Shown: positions 24,593 through 34,297, numbered from the stretch's first letter. The stretch is DNA of 35,972 nucleotides from Methylobacter sp. (GCA_030653175.1 JAURZV010000048.1:1-35972), one strand, 5' to 3'. The notes: generated by a model not told the origin, from the sequence alone. Program-made: numbers and translations.

Positions 24593-25324
24593 ATGATTTC
24601 TATCGGCACCAGCGGCTGGAGCTATCCAAACTGGCAACAGCCTTTTTACACCGGCGTCGCGCGAAAAGACTGGCTGAGATTCTACGCTGAACGCTTTTCC
24701 GCAGTGGAAATCAACGGCACTTTTTACCGCCTGCAAAGCCCTGCCACGTTTAAAAAATGGTTTGACGAAACCCCCGCAACATTCAGATTCGCATTAAAAG
24801 CCAATCGCTACTTAACGCATAACAAAAAACTACTTGATCCCTTACCGTCGGTGCTCATTGAGAAAAACCATGCCGAAGCGCTTGGAGAAAAACTGGCCGT
24901 AGTGTTGTGGCAGCTGCCCGGCTTATTGAAAAAGGACTTGGCCCGATTAAAGGACTTTATCGACGCCTTGCAACAATGGCACGAAGTGCGCCACAGTATA
25001 GAATTCAGGCACGCATCCTGGTTCGATGATGAAACAGCGGATTGCTTGGCTAAAGCCGATATCGCCGTTTGCCTGTCCGACGCCGAAACCTGGCCGATGT
25101 GGGATCGTATCACCTCAAACCTGGTTTATATCCGCTTGCATGGACACGCACAAACTTACGTCTCTTCCTACAGCAAACCCGAGCTGGCCTATTGGGCCGA
25201 GCGCATTGCCCGATGGACCCAACAGGGTAAGGAAGTGCATGTTTATTTCGACAATACCGCCGTGTATGCAGCGCCTTTTAATGCCTTGGCCTTGCGGACA
25301 TTGATGGAAAACTACAGGAGATAG
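24593..25324 (+). CDS. DUF72 family protein (YecE-like)
   Basis: A 243-aa TIM-barrel-like protein of the DUF72 family. Visible motifs are IGTSGWSYPNWQQPFY at the start, FSAVEINGTFYRL (about 36-48), FALKANRYLTH, EFRHASWF (about 138-145), YIRLHGH and VYFDNTAVYAAPFNA. The biochemical role of the family is not established. The ribosome site before the ATG at 24593 is weak. It stands alone among repeat-rich spacers, with no functional hint from its neighbours. Confidence 0.88.
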   Translation: MISIGTSGWSYPNWQQPFYTGVARKDWLRFYAERFSAVEINGTFYRLQSPATFKKWFDETPATFRFALKANRYLTHNKKLLDPLPSVLIEKNHAEALGEKLAVVLWQLPGLLKKDLARLKDFIDALQQWHEVRHSIEFRHASWFDDETADCLAKADIAVCLSDAETWPMWDRITSNLVYIRLHGHAQTYVSSYSKPELAYWAERIARWTQQGKEVHVYFDNTAVYAAPFNALALRTLMENYRR

Positions 25325-25354
25325 GGATTTTTCAGGAGCGAAAAAGCCGTGGGC

Positions 25355-25461
25355 GGGCGCGAATTTATTCGCGCTACAGGTGTTAAAAACGCGAATAAAT
25401 TCGCGCCCACAATATATTAAATCCTTAACTTAATAGCATTGACGCAACGCGTGGGAACGAG
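25355..25461. repeat. REP-like doublet with conserved flank, copy A
   Basis: Two 19-bp arms, GGGCGCGAATTTATTCGCG (25355-25373) and its complement (25390-25408), flank a short loop containing ctacaggtgttaaaaa. Each arm is itself palindromic (CGCGAATTTATTCGCG). The right flank to 25461 contains, on the minus strand, the tract also seen before copies B and C (ATTAAGTTAAGGATTTA and GTTCCCACG). This copy is therefore inverted relative to B and C. Confidence 0.8.
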
Positions 25462-25633
25462 AAAAACATTCTCATGCTTCAATATGGCAACGAGTTTCGG
25501 GGTTGCCCGCAACCTTTTCCATCAACCTGAAAAAATCACTTAGCCAAAGCGTTGTGAATTGAAATACCTGAATGACTTGCATTAAGCCATGGTATTGCCA
25601 GACAAAGTTATTTACCTAAATGGTGTGATCATT

Positions 25634-25661
25634 GTAAGGGCGACCGGCCGGTCGCCCTTAC
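25634..25661. repeat. Perfect 28-bp palindrome
   Basis: The arms GTAAGGGCGACCGG and CCGGTCGCCCTTAC are exact complements with no loop. It lies in the 536-bp spacer between the DUF72 and DUF2845 genes, which otherwise shows copy A of the REP-like repeat and AT-rich sequence without genes. It may be a REP-like element or cruciform-forming site. There is no T-run after it, so a terminator is less likely. Confidence 0.75.
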
Positions 25662-25860
25662 GGCAGCTCGGGAATATCAAATTCAACTGATTTTTTAGGA
25701 TTATGCTGCTTTATAGCTCGGACATGCTTTTATGCCCAACATCATCCTGTTTCAATATAGAATGAGTTTCCGGCTTGCCTTTCCACTACAGGATGCCTAA
25801 ATTATGCTGGATTATTTTGGTGGTTAACTCACTTAAGACTATTTCTTTAAGGTTTATGCA

Positions 25861-26190
25861 ATGAAAAATAGCGCTACATGGATCTTAGTTCTGAGTTTAT
25901 GTTGTTTGAATACCGCCTATGCGATGAGATGCGGACACAACCTGGTTATTGAGGGCGATTATAAAAACGAGGTAATTGCTCAATGCGGGCAGCCGGACTC
26001 AATTGAATCTCACACTGAAGTAGTGAGCAGGACGATACGTTTCCCTTACAGAACCCTTGATCTGCAAGAATATATAGAGATCCGGGTAGAAGAGTGGATA
26101 TACAATCTCGGCCCTTCCCGTTTCCAGCAATACCTTCGTTTCGAAAACGGTGTATTAATAGAAGTTAAAAGTTTAGGGCGCGGGTATTAA
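25861..26190 (+). CDS. DUF2845 family secreted protein
   Basis: A 109-aa protein with a signal peptide (ILVLSLCCLNTAYA, cleavage near residue 21) and a DUF2845-type body: MRCGHNLVIEGDYKNEVIAQCGQP, then VEEWIYNLGPSRFQQYLRFENGVL. The family has unknown function and is probably periplasmic, with two cysteines (C23 and C41) that could pair. The body resembles small SmpA/BamE-like folds, but that comparison is a guess. It has no obvious operon partner. Confidence 0.78.
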   Translation: MKNSATWILVLSLCCLNTAYAMRCGHNLVIEGDYKNEVIAQCGQPDSIESHTEVVSRTIRFPYRTLDLQEYIEIRVEEWIYNLGPSRFQQYLRFENGVLIEVKSLGRGY

Positions 26191-26324
26191 AGCGATTTCT
26201 GCCGTTATCTACAAGATCCGTTTGCACAACAATAGACGGACTTGAAAATATACTGATCATCCGCAGCTCTTCTGCCTGTTTTATCGAGTGTTCAGTTTGG
26301 ATGGGTGGCCTTTAAAACGCGTTC

Positions 26325-27233
26325 TTAGCGGGCATGGGCAATTTGTAACACCACGGTTCGGGTGTTGTTACTCCAAACGAGCTCATGGATGTCAAAGCCA
26401 TTTGCGCACTGCCTATCGTCGTCATCTAATTTGATGCCCAGTTTGCTGAGCTTAATATGGATTTTATCAATGCTCAACAGCTTGGCAGGAGTTTCGAGAT
26501 ACTCGATCAATGTGCCCAGATAAACATCAGGGTTGGCCAGGCTTTTTACTCGCGACTCGTAAGAATTATCGCTAGTTTTGAAAGATTGATTGGTCTTGCG
26601 AGACATCATCTCCTGCTTGACAAGCACTACTACGCGACCAAACAGATACTGTTTTAGCGCCGTGCTTAGCTCTGCACTGCTGGTGCAAGGCGTATGGATT
26701 TTGTGTGAAGAGAAATTGACCGCTTCTTGCAGTACTTCGCGAATGAGCATATCGCCTTGCATAGCTACGCCCAGCGTTCGCTTTTCGCTCTTGCTGGCGG
26801 TTAACAGTGCATATAATACCGGGACTTGATGTTTACTGTGGGCGCGTAAAAAAACATCCACATCGCGATCGGTGTTAAACAGCTTATCGAAGTCGTTGCT
26901 GTTGACGAACAGAGCGTTGACGAGCGGGTTCGTCCTGAATGCCTCCAGATTCAAGTCGACGGGCGGAGGAATCTCATCGGCGACCTGTAGTACATGGTTG
27001 TATAGCGCCCGTACATGTTCCCTTAACTTATCAGAGTAACCGTGTACGGCCCGCATCTTATTGTTTGATGCATCGACGAAACTTTCGACGATCTGCCTGT
27101 CTTCCTCCGTCCGTTGCTCCTTGTCGTGAATATGGCTACTCACACTGCTGACGAGCTTTTGCAGATGATGTAATTGGTCGTCGAAAAACTTTCTAAGGCT
27201 TAAGGCTTCGTGTGATCGTCTATCGTCGTTCAT
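26325..27233 (-). CDS. Unrecognised 302-aa protein
   Basis: I do not recognise this family. The first 100 residues are rich in helix-forming charged residues and may form a helical bundle (LRKFFDDQLHHLQKLVSSVSSHIHDKEQR). The middle is NPLVNALFVNSNDFDKLFNTDRDVDVFLRAHSK; the rest is mixed alpha/beta with two isolated cysteines (about 186 and 282). No signal peptide or membrane helix is seen, so it should be cytosolic. It is followed downstream on the plus strand by no gene until 27421. Base use is more AT-rich than the siderophore operon. Confidence 0.62.
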   Translation of the reverse strand: MNDDRRSHEALSLRKFFDDQLHHLQKLVSSVSSHIHDKEQRTEEDRQIVESFVDASNNKMRAVHGYSDKLREHVRALYNHVLQVADEIPPPVDLNLEAFRTNPLVNALFVNSNDFDKLFNTDRDVDVFLRAHSKHQVPVLYALLTASKSEKRTLGVAMQGDMLIREVLQEAVNFSSHKIHTPCTSSAELSTALKQYLFGRVVVLVKQEMMSRKTNQSFKTSDNSYESRVKSLANPDVYLGTLIEYLETPAKLLSIDKIHIKLSKLGIKLDDDDRQCANGFDIHELVWSNNTRTVVLQIAHAR

Positions 27234-27301
27234 GACCGGCTCTTCTTGTAAGGATGTAAATGCAGAGGTTTAGCAGAATATACTCGAAATACAGGCAGGC
27301 A

Positions 27302-27382
27302 GGATGGGTAGAGCGTGAGCGAAACCCATCATAAGCGTTATCATGCGGCCAGGCGATGGGTTTCACTGCGCTCTACCCATCC
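27302..27382. repeat. Inverted repeat upstream of the 302-aa gene
   Basis: The arms GGATGGGTAGAGCG...GAAACCCATC (27302-27330) and GATGGGTTTC...GCGCTCTACCCATCC (27355-27382) are imperfect reverse complements around a 24-base loop. The motif resembles a widespread intergenic palindrome of proteobacteria. A 19-bp string, cgagcttttgcagatgatg, from inside the neighbouring gene (27152-27170) recurs at 27401-27419 beside it. Confidence 0.65.
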
Positions 27383-27420
27383 TACGCGCTACGGGATTGG
27401 CGAGCTTTTGCAGATGATGG

Positions 27421-29097
27421 TCATTGCCCGCTTTTCCAAATAGAAAGCAATAACCAAATCCCTCCCATAGTGGCAAAAGAGTATCCCAGAAACCCGAATG
27501 CGGGCAGGCCGAATAATTCCGGCCCGCCTTTTACGGTCATGATAATGGAAGAACCGATAATGAGCGCCGCTGTCACTATGCCCATGGTTAACCGGCTAAT
27601 GGCGTTATCAATAGTACTGACATAGTGATCGAGACGCCGGACGGTAATATCGACCTGAATGGCGCCTTTTCTGGATGCGCGCAACAGTTTGCGCAGGTCT
27701 TTTGGCAAACTTGATAAAAGATCGGCGACGCTGACCATGTTGCGCCATCCCCGTTTGGCGATAGCCTCCGGCCTGTAGCGCTCCATCATGATCTTCTGGA
27801 CATAGGGAGCGGCAAAAACCAGGGTATTGAATTCCGGATTAAGATGCCTGCCGAGACCGTCCATCGTGATATAAGCTTTGATCAACAAGGCGAGATCGGC
27901 AGGCAATATCAGTTTATGATCTCTTAATATTGCCATCAGATCGCTCATCATGCTGGTGAGACTTAAATCCTTCAGCGCCAGCGAGCTGTATTGATCGACG
28001 AAGGCTTCTATCTCAATGGTCAGCACTTGTTCATCGGTGTAAATATTGTCCGACCAGTCTTCAAGTATCTCGGCCACTTTAGTTGGCAGGTGATTGGTCA
28101 TGCCGTACAACAGGCTGACAACCTGCTCCCTGCGCTCTTCGGTTAAACGGCCGACCATGCCGAAATCGATAAATGCCAGTTTGTTATCCTCCAGATAAAA
28201 CACATTGCCGGCATGCGGGTCGGCATGAAAAAAACCGTCCTCCATAATCATCTTGATGACAGCATGAGTGCCGCGATCAGCCAGCAGTTTCCTGTCCAGT
28301 CCCGCTTGGTCTACTGCCGCCAGATCCCTGCCCTGAATGCCCTGGATATATTCCTGCACATTGAGTCGTTCGCCGGTCCATTGCCAGTAGACTTTAGGAA
28401 TCTTGATATTGAGGTCATCAGCCAAGTTGGCGGCTACCCGCTCTGCATTCCTGCATTCGGCGGCCAGATCGAGTTCCCGGTGTAATGATTGGTTAAACTG
28501 TCGCAGGACTTCTTTCGGATGAAACCGACGAATCTCCGGCGATTCGGATTCGGCAATATCGACAAGACGATGTAGAAGGCGTAAATCGGCTTCAATGATT
28601 TTGCGCAGGCCGGGTCTGCGAATCTTTAAGATAACCGGCGTTCCATCCTTGAGTACGGCTTTATGAACCTGGGCAATTGATGCAGCGGCAAGCGGTTGCC
28701 TTTCAACTGTTAAAAAGAACTCATCAATACTGCCGCCCAAATCTTCTTCAAGCTGGGGCAGCAGTTCCTCAAAGGACATCGGAGGCACCTGATCCTGAAG
28801 CTTTTCAAACTCGGCAATATATTGGGGCGAGAATAAATCAACGCGTGTCGCAAGGATTTGTCCCAATTTAATGAAGGTAGGCCCCAGCTCTTCCAATACA
28901 CGACGCACACGTTGCGGCGTATCGAGTATGACATAGTCTTCCACATGCTGCCAATGCAGTACCCTGCCCGCGTGTTCCAGTGCCTTGCCCACTCCCAAAC
29001 CGCGAACAAAGCTGCCGAATCCATAGCGGATTAATACCGATGCAATATCATGAACCCTGCCCAGATCCCTGGCTGCGCTTAACATTTCCCACAACAT
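27421..29097 (-). CDS. ABC1/UbiB-family atypical kinase
   Basis: A 558-aa (from the ATG at 29097) ABC1/ADCK/UbiB protein, a family with a protein-kinase-like fold involved in ubiquinone synthesis and lipid homeostasis. Characteristic motifs are [14 protein letters not shown] (KxGQ region, about 72-85), the alanine-rich loop [12 protein letters not shown], a catalytic-lysine region [19 protein letters not shown], and AFIDFGMVG (DFG metal site). Two C-terminal helices ([15 protein letters not shown] and [18 protein letters not shown]) anchor it. A TTG start at 29151 would overlap the upstream phasin-like gene, so 29097 is preferred; neither has a strong ribosome site. Outside a ubi operon, its substrate is unknown. 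Confidence 0.9.
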   Translation of the reverse strand: MLWEMLSAARDLGRVHDIASVLIRYGFGSFVRGLGVGKALEHAGRVLHWQHVEDYVILDTPQRVRRVLEELGPTFIKLGQILATRVDLFSPQYIAEFEKLQDQVPPMSFEELLPQLEEDLGGSIDEFFLTVERQPLAAASIAQVHKAVLKDGTPVILKIRRPGLRKIIEADLRLLHRLVDIAESESPEIRRFHPKEVLRQFNQSLHRELDLAAECRNAERVAANLADDLNIKIPKVYWQWTGERLNVQEYIQGIQGRDLAAVDQAGLDRKLLADRGTHAVIKMIMEDGFFHADPHAGNVFYLEDNKLAFIDFGMVGRLTEERREQVVSLLYGMTNHLPTKVAEILEDWSDNIYTDEQVLTIEIEAFVDQYSSLALKDLSLTSMMSDLMAILRDHKLILPADLALLIKAYITMDGLGRHLNPEFNTLVFAAPYVQKIMMERYRPEAIAKRGWRNMVSVADLLSSLPKDLRKLLRASRKGAIQVDITVRRLDHYVSTIDNAISRLTMGIVTAALIIGSSIIMTVKGGPELFGLPAFGFLGYSFATMGGIWLLLSIWKSGQ

Positions 29098-29113
29098 GTT
29101 ACACTGTTGAAGT

Positions 29114-29749
29114 TTATTTTTTGGAATGGGATGGCTGTAGACTTTCAGCAATGCCCAATAAAATACCGCTGCCTATTTTCGCTAATGCGGAAGTTGTGGC
29201 AGCCGTACTTGAAACGATCATGTCTGCACTTATCTTCGGCAAGTCTTTCAGCGCTTCCAGGGCAATTAAAGTTTGTTCGCCAACTGCCGTTCCGCTTTGC
29301 CGCGAATGGGCAATAAAATCATTCACAATGTCGGCAACAACCTGACTACTGCTTTTGGCGACTTTCTCCAGGGTATCGATAAACAATCCCTCCATATCCT
29401 GTATGTCTTTGACAGCACCATTAAGATCGCGTTTGGAATAGTCAGCAGCTTTGGACGCCGCCTCTTCAATAGCCAATGTTGATGCTTCCGCCGCAATCGC
29501 CAAAGTATCATCCAATGCTGTGACTGCCTGATTAAAGACCTCTTTACCATGCTCACCATGACTAGCCATGCCCTCATTAATACCATTAATGACCGTTTCA
29601 GTAACATTTTTGATATTGTCCATATCCAGCTGTCCGGTTGTCAGCGCTTTCAGGGTTATATCCTTAACTTGTTGATGAACATCGGCTCCCGATTCAACCG
29701 CTGCCCGGACTGCATTTTTAACGTCTTGTTGTTGGTCTATTTCAGTCAT
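29114..29749 (-). CDS. Phasin-like helical protein (DUF6781-type)
   Basis: A 211-aa protein without signal peptide, predicted to be almost wholly alpha-helical and rich in Ala, Val, Ser and Thr. It has repeated amphipathic stretches such as KNAVRAAVESGADVHQQVKDITLKALTTG and EASTLAIEEAASKAADYSKRDLNG, and a more hydrophobic end (SALAKIGSGILLGIAESL). This composition is that of phasins and related DUF6781 proteins that coat granules or membranes. It lies 17 bp upstream of the ABC1/UbiB kinase on the same strand, so the two are probably an operon, suggesting a membrane- or granule-lipid role. Function is inferred. Confidence 0.6.
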   Translation of the reverse strand: MTEIDQQQDVKNAVRAAVESGADVHQQVKDITLKALTTGQLDMDNIKNVTETVINGINEGMASHGEHGKEVFNQAVTALDDTLAIAAEASTLAIEEAASKAADYSKRDLNGAVKDIQDMEGLFIDTLEKVAKSSSQVVADIVNDFIAHSRQSGTAVGEQTLIALEALKDLPKISADMIVSSTAATTSALAKIGSGILLGIAESLQPSHSKK

Positions 29750-29922
29750 TGTCGTTCTCCAAATATAAAAATGAAATTTGCCAGGAGGATAGGGTGTAGA
29801 CGATGTCTATGAAAAAAAACATCCCATAGTTATGCATTTTTATTCACCACGAAGACACGAAGAGCACGAAGAAAACGTATAACTTCGTGTTCTGCACGTC
29901 CGCTCGATCCCATGCTCCTGCT

Positions 29923-30012
29923 TCACTGCCATTAAGTTAAGGATTTATATATTGTGGGCGCGAATTTATTCGCGTTTTTTAACTCCTATCGCGTGAATAA
30001 ATTCGCGCCCAC
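29923..30012. repeat. REP-like doublet with conserved flank, copy B
   Basis: Left arm 29954-29974 (GTGGGCGCGAATTTATTCG...) and right arm 29990-30012 are complements with a two-base difference near the loop. They are preceded by cactgccattaagttaagg (from 29925), the same flank as copy C and, inverted, copy A. The rest of the spacer (29750-30111) holds a cacgaagacacgaag-type repeat near 29845-29875 and no gene. Confidence 0.78.
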
Positions 30013-30111
30013 CACATATTTTCGGCTTAACTTAAATGACCGTGAAGCCTGCTTGGGAACAAGTACAAATTAACTTTTCTTTCAAACCTCGCTAGCTGAT
30101 TGTAATCAAAA

Positions 30112-31083
30112 TCACATGGCATCTGGGCTGCTTAAAGCATCTGATTCACAATCCAGGCTGATACATTTTTTCCTGCCCGAAAGGGGGGCATACAGAAAAT
30201 CATTGTAAGGCAAATTCTTTTTATCAGCCTTACCTAATTTATTTTTTTCTATCATCCAGCGTCGCTGAAAATAGTCTAAAAAAAGGTCCGGCATGTTCCA
30301 TTTTTCCGATTCAAAAAAGTAACTGGTATCGCGTCTGAGTTCAGAGTGCCAATGCAAATAGGGCATTGTTCCTACCGGCTCGGACAGGTAAAAGCTGTTA
30401 TAAATTTCCAGGATTTTTGATTTTTTGCGAAGAATAATAAACAAAGGAATACCGGGTAGACTATCGTAGACGAAAACGCCCAGTGTCCCGCCCGCCCTTT
30501 CATTGATACGTCCCGCTATATCTTCGAGTGATGTCAAAAATAACCGGTTATATTGTCTGAATTCCTCGACGCCGAAGCCTATTATTTCGCTCGCACAAAG
30601 TTCTGAAATCGGGCAATCCTTCAAAACAAGCATCCTGAAATGAACGCCTTTTTTAATGGCGAGTTCAATTTCTCTGCAATGATGTTTATAGCGAGGATCA
30701 AAGGTAATTAACCAGTAAACATAATCGCCGGGATACAGGCTGTGCATGATTTCTGAAAAATCCAATTCTTTCTCGGTTATTCCTAAAAACCCCCGCTTCT
30801 TGGCATTAATTACTGTCCCATCGATATACTTGGCCAGTACGTTATGAAATATCTTCTCGGTTTCTTTACGTTCTTCGGTAGCAATTATCCAGTGATGAAA
30901 AAAACCCACTGAAATCACCACCGACGTGAACAAGCCAAACTCGGAGATAATGTTTAACAGCCATACGTATTCTTTATTGCCAACGTCATCTGCCAGGACA
31001 CCAAAAACCTTGTAAACGGTAAACCCGCCAAAAATAAGCACCAGCGCGAAAAGCCATTTCAGGATGTTAAGATTTGTTGACAT
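30112..31083 (-). CDS. Hypothetical membrane-anchored protein with two N-terminal helices
   Basis: A 323-aa protein starting at the ATG at 31083 (a longer frame to 31170 would run into the SahH coding end). Two predicted membrane helices occupy about 8-27 and 40-65, followed by a soluble cytosolic domain of about 250 residues with GDYVYWLITFDPRYKHHCREIELAIKKGVHFRMLVLKD near its start. That strand-helix-strand pattern recalls phospholipase-D-like or signalling domains, but no HKD motif is present and I do not recognise the family. It follows sahH on the same strand by 40 bp and may be cotranscribed. Confidence 0.65.
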   Translation of the reverse strand: MSTNLNILKWLFALVLIFGGFTVYKVFGVLADDVGNKEYVWLLNIISEFGLFTSVVISVGFFHHWIIATEERKETEKIFHNVLAKYIDGTVINAKKRGFLGITEKELDFSEIMHSLYPGDYVYWLITFDPRYKHHCREIELAIKKGVHFRMLVLKDCPISELCASEIIGFGVEEFRQYNRLFLTSLEDIAGRINERAGGTLGVFVYDSLPGIPLFIILRKKSKILEIYNSFYLSEPVGTMPYLHWHSELRRDTSYFFESEKWNMPDLFLDYFQRRWMIEKNKLGKADKKNLPYNDFLYAPLSGRKKCISLDCESDALSSPDAM

Positions 31084-31123
31084 ATCTAGTGCTCCTGCCC
31101 GTTTAATGGGACAACATGATGAT

Positions 31124-32386
31124 TCATGTGCCTTCTTTCCAGGATGACAGATAAGTTTGCTGTTCCGCACTTAAACTATCAATACTCAGGCCCATCGCCG
31201 CCAGTTTCATTACTGCAACCTGTTGGTCAATATCGGTCGGCACCGGGTGTACGTTGTTGTCAAGATCAGCCCCCTGCTCCCATAAATAGGCAATGCTCAA
31301 GGCTTGATTGGCAAAACTCATGTCCATGACGGTTGCCGGATGACCTTCTGCGGCGGCCAGGTTGACCAGCCGCCCTTCGGCCAGCAGCCTTACGATACGT
31401 CCGTCTTTAAGCTGATAGGCTTCAACGCCGGTCCGCGGACGGTGTTTTGTTACGGTCAACTTTTCCAACGCCGGAATATTGATTTCAACATTGAAATGCC
31501 CGGAATTGGCGATCACGCAGCCGTCTTTGATGACCTCGAAATGCGCGTGATCCAGCACATGCTTGTCGCCGGTTGCGGTAACAATAAAATCCGAAATAGC
31601 GGCAGCTTCCAGCATGGGCATGACGCGAAATCCATCCATCGCGGCTTCCAGCGCCCTCAACGGCTCGACTTCGGTGATGATGACTTGCGCCCCGTGGCCT
31701 TTGGCGCGCATCGCGATACCGCGTCCGCACCAGCCATAGCCTGCAACTGTGAATGTTTTACCGGCCAGCAGTATGTTGGTGGCGCGAATAATGCCGTCCA
31801 GCGTGCTTTGGCCGGTGCCGTAACGGTTATCGAACAGGTGTTTGGTCATCGCATCGTTGACCGCAATCACCGGAAATTTGAGCGCACCGTCTGCCGCCAT
31901 GGCACGCAACCGAATCACGCCGGTGGTGGTTTCTTCGGTGCCGCCGATCACCTCGGCCAACAAATCGCTGCGGTTTTTGTGCAACTCGCTGACCAGGTCC
32001 GCGCCGTCATCCATGGTTAGTTGCGGCCGATGATCCAGCGCCTTGGCGATATGCCGGTAATAGGTGCTGCCGTCTTCGCCGCGAATGGCAAAGGTGGGGA
32101 TCTGATAATGCTGCACCAGTGCGGCAGCGACATCGTCCTGGGTGCTGAGAGGATTGCTGGCGCATAACACCAGCTCCGCACCGCCCGCTTTCAGGGTGCG
32201 GGCCAGGTTGGCGGTTTCCGTAGTGATGTGCAGACAAGCGCTGATCCGGGCACCCGCCAATGGCCGCTGTTTGGCAAAACGATCGTGGATGGCGCTCAAT
32301 ACCGGCATTTCGGTCAACGCCCATTCAATGCGCTCGCGCCCCTGGTCGGCCAGAGCAAAATCTTTTATGTCATAGTTGTTATTCAT
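31124..32386 (-). CDS. ahcY: Adenosylhomocysteinase, short (archaeal-like) form
   Basis: A 420-aa S-adenosylhomocysteine hydrolase that splits SAH to adenosine and homocysteine and so relieves product inhibition of methyltransferases. It shows [23 protein letters not shown] (catalytic Lys/Asp region), the NAD-binding [10 protein letters not shown], and [10 protein letters not shown]. It lacks the roughly 40-residue insertion and the C-terminal Lys-x-x-Tyr-Arg-Tyr tail of the usual bacterial long form; short versions occur in archaea and some bacteria. The ATG at 32386 overlaps the end of pcm by eight bases with AGGTGA upstream, so it is coupled to a SAM-using enzyme. Confidence 0.92.
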   Translation of the reverse strand: MNNNYDIKDFALADQGRERIEWALTEMPVLSAIHDRFAKQRPLAGARISACLHITTETANLARTLKAGGAELVLCASNPLSTQDDVAAALVQHYQIPTFAIRGEDGSTYYRHIAKALDHRPQLTMDDGADLVSELHKNRSDLLAEVIGGTEETTTGVIRLRAMAADGALKFPVIAVNDAMTKHLFDNRYGTGQSTLDGIIRATNILLAGKTFTVAGYGWCGRGIAMRAKGHGAQVIITEVEPLRALEAAMDGFRVMPMLEAAAISDFIVTATGDKHVLDHAHFEVIKDGCVIANSGHFNVEINIPALEKLTVTKHRPRTGVEAYQLKDGRIVRLLAEGRLVNLAAAEGHPATVMDMSFANQALSIAYLWEQGADLDNNVHPVPTDIDQQVAVMKLAAMGLSIDSLSAEQQTYLSSWKEGT

Positions 32387-33071
32387 AGCGCTGATCACCT
32401 ACGTCTTTTGTTTCCGTGTCGCACTCGCCGGTAAGCGGTACAAAACTGACACCGAGAATATTACGGGTCTCGATTTTGCCGTCGGCCTTTTTTTCTACCA
32501 CCATCAACTCCTGATAGCTGAAGGGAAAACCCACCGGTATAACCAGGCGAGCGCCAGGGCGCAGTTGATCGATCAGGGCTTGGGGAATATAAGGCGTCGC
32601 GGCGGTCACGATGATGCCGTCAAAAGGCGCATGCTCCGGCCAGCCGAAATGGCCGTCGCCGGTGTGTACCGTTACATTGTTGTAGCCCAGTTTTTCAAGT
32701 CGGCGGCGCGCCTTGGTAGACAACTCTTCTATTATTTCAAGCGAATAAACCTGTTTAACCAGTTTCGACAGGATGGCCGCCTGATAACCGGAACCCGTGC
32801 CGATTTCCAGAACGGTATCGGCAGGCTGGGTATTCAATAAGTCGGTCATCAAGGCAACAATATACGGCTGGGAAATAGTCTGCCCGGAGCCAATGGGCGC
32901 AGGGCCGTTATCGTAGGCAAGAAAGCGAAAATCCGCAGGCAAAAACTTATGTCGAGGCACTTGTTTTATGGCCGTCATGACCCTGTCGTCCAATGCATCC
33001 TTACCGATCAGATGCCGGGTCAGGTTAACTTCCATTTCAATATCGTCCAACATGCGTTGCAGACCGTTCAT
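32379..33071 (-). CDS. pcm: Protein-L-isoaspartate O-methyltransferase
   Basis: A 230-aa SAM-dependent enzyme that repairs isoaspartyl residues in aged proteins. The family signatures are clear: [38 protein letters not shown] (about 38-75), the SAM-binding [15 protein letters not shown] (about 85-99), and [32 protein letters not shown]. Length is slightly above the usual 210 residues because of both termini. It is the first gene of a pcm-ahcY operon on the minus strand; SAH made by Pcm is the substrate of its neighbour. Confidence 0.94.
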   Translation of the reverse strand: MNGLQRMLDDIEMEVNLTRHLIGKDALDDRVMTAIKQVPRHKFLPADFRFLAYDNGPAPIGSGQTISQPYIVALMTDLLNTQPADTVLEIGTGSGYQAAILSKLVKQVYSLEIIEELSTKARRRLEKLGYNNVTVHTGDGHFGWPEHAPFDGIIVTAATPYIPQALIDQLRPGARLVIPVGFPFSYQELMVVEKKADGKIETRNILGVSFVPLTGECDTETKDVGDQRYE

Positions 33072-33271
33072 TAATTATGCTCCGGGGTGTTTTATCGTTC
33101 TCACGGTCTTCGTGGGAATGCTCTATTAGGAAATCACGGCATGGATAGTTTTTGTCGACAACACGGACTGTTGATTCCAACACAACTGCGATGGGGTTTC
33201 AATTGGGGACATTACCTATAGCTTTGAGCGGAAAGCCGTAGCAGAATCGGGATCAAATGAGGGGGAGATTA

Positions 33272-34297
33272 ATGAAAGCCATGGTATTAAAAGCACTCTG
33301 TAACCTTAAAGAAAATCAAATGCCGCTGGAATTGACGGAACTGCCCGTTCCGGTTCCCGGTGAACAGGAAATTCTGCTGAAAGTTTCGGCCTGCGGGGTT
33401 TGCCATACCGAACTGGATGAAATTGAGGGACGCACACCGCCGCCACGATTACCGATAGTTCCGGGGCATCAAGTGGTCGGCCGGGTCGAAGCCGTCGGCA
33501 GTAAAGTAAAGACTATCAAAACAGGTGACAGAGTAGGTGTTGCCTGGATTTTCTCCGCTTGCGGCTTATGTAAGTTCTGTCTGGCAGGCAATGAGAATCT
33601 GTGCCCGGCTTTCGCAGCGACAGGTCGTGATGCCAATGGCGGCTATGCCCAATATATGACTGTTGCGGAAGCTTTCGCCTATGCAATTCCGGAAGCTTTT
33701 TCCGACCTGCAAGCTGCCCCTTTGCTTTGCGCCGGTGCAATCGGCTACCGGTCATTGCGCTTGACGGGCCTAAAAGACGGGCAACGACTGGGACTGACCG
33801 GCTTTGGCGCCTCGGCGCATCTGGTATTACAAATGGTGCAGCACCAATATCCGAATTGCGAAATTTATGTTTTTGCCCGAAGCGCCAAAGAAAGAGCATT
33901 TGCCAAAGAACTGGGGGCGGTGTGGGCAGGAGCTATCAATGAGCGAGCGCCCCTTAAACTGAACAACATCATCGATACCACTCCGGCATGGGAACCTGTC
34001 GTTGAAGCATTGGCGAACCTGGAATCCGGCGGCAGACTGGTGATTAATGCGATTCGCAAGGAAGGCGACAATCGCAGCCTGCTGAATCTGGATTATCCGG
34101 TTCATCTTTGGCAGGAAAAAGAGCTCAAGAGCGTCGCCAATATCACCCGAAGCGATGTAAAGAATTTTTTGAGCTTGGCGGCTGAAATGAAACTCCGGCC
34201 CGAGGTTCAGGTGTTTGCATTGGAACAGGCAAACGAAGCGTTGATCGAACTGAAGACAGGAAAGATTCGCGGGGCCAAGGTGCTTAAAATAGATTGA
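33272..34297 (+). CDS. Zinc-dependent alcohol dehydrogenase
   Basis: A 341-aa medium-chain dehydrogenase. The catalytic zinc region is CGVCHTELDEIEGRTPPPRLPIVPGHQVVGRVEAVG (about 38-73) and the structural zinc lobe is SACGLCKFCLAGNENLC. A nucleotide-binding fold contains GLTGFGASAHLVL in place of the usual GxGxxG. The start at 33272 has GGGGGAG five bases upstream and is preferred over an ATG at 33257. It would oxidise an alcohol or reduce an aldehyde with NAD(P). It appears to be a single-gene transcript, divergent from pcm. Confidence 0.9.
   Translation: MKAMVLKALCNLKENQMPLELTELPVPVPGEQEILLKVSACGVCHTELDEIEGRTPPPRLPIVPGHQVVGRVEAVGSKVKTIKTGDRVGVAWIFSACGLCKFCLAGNENLCPAFAATGRDANGGYAQYMTVAEAFAYAIPEAFSDLQAAPLLCAGAIGYRSLRLTGLKDGQRLGLTGFGASAHLVLQMVQHQYPNCEIYVFARSAKERAFAKELGAVWAGAINERAPLKLNNIIDTTPAWEPVVEALANLESGGRLVINAIRKEGDNRSLLNLDYPVHLWQEKELKSVANITRSDVKNFLSLAAEMKLRPEVQVFALEQANEALIELKTGKIRGAKVLKID

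Noticed and set aside
29846-29895. Possible CRISPR-like repeats (cacgaagacacgaag)
   Set aside because: Short, imperfect and not regularly spaced with unique spacers; no cas genes. They are a dispersed repeat.
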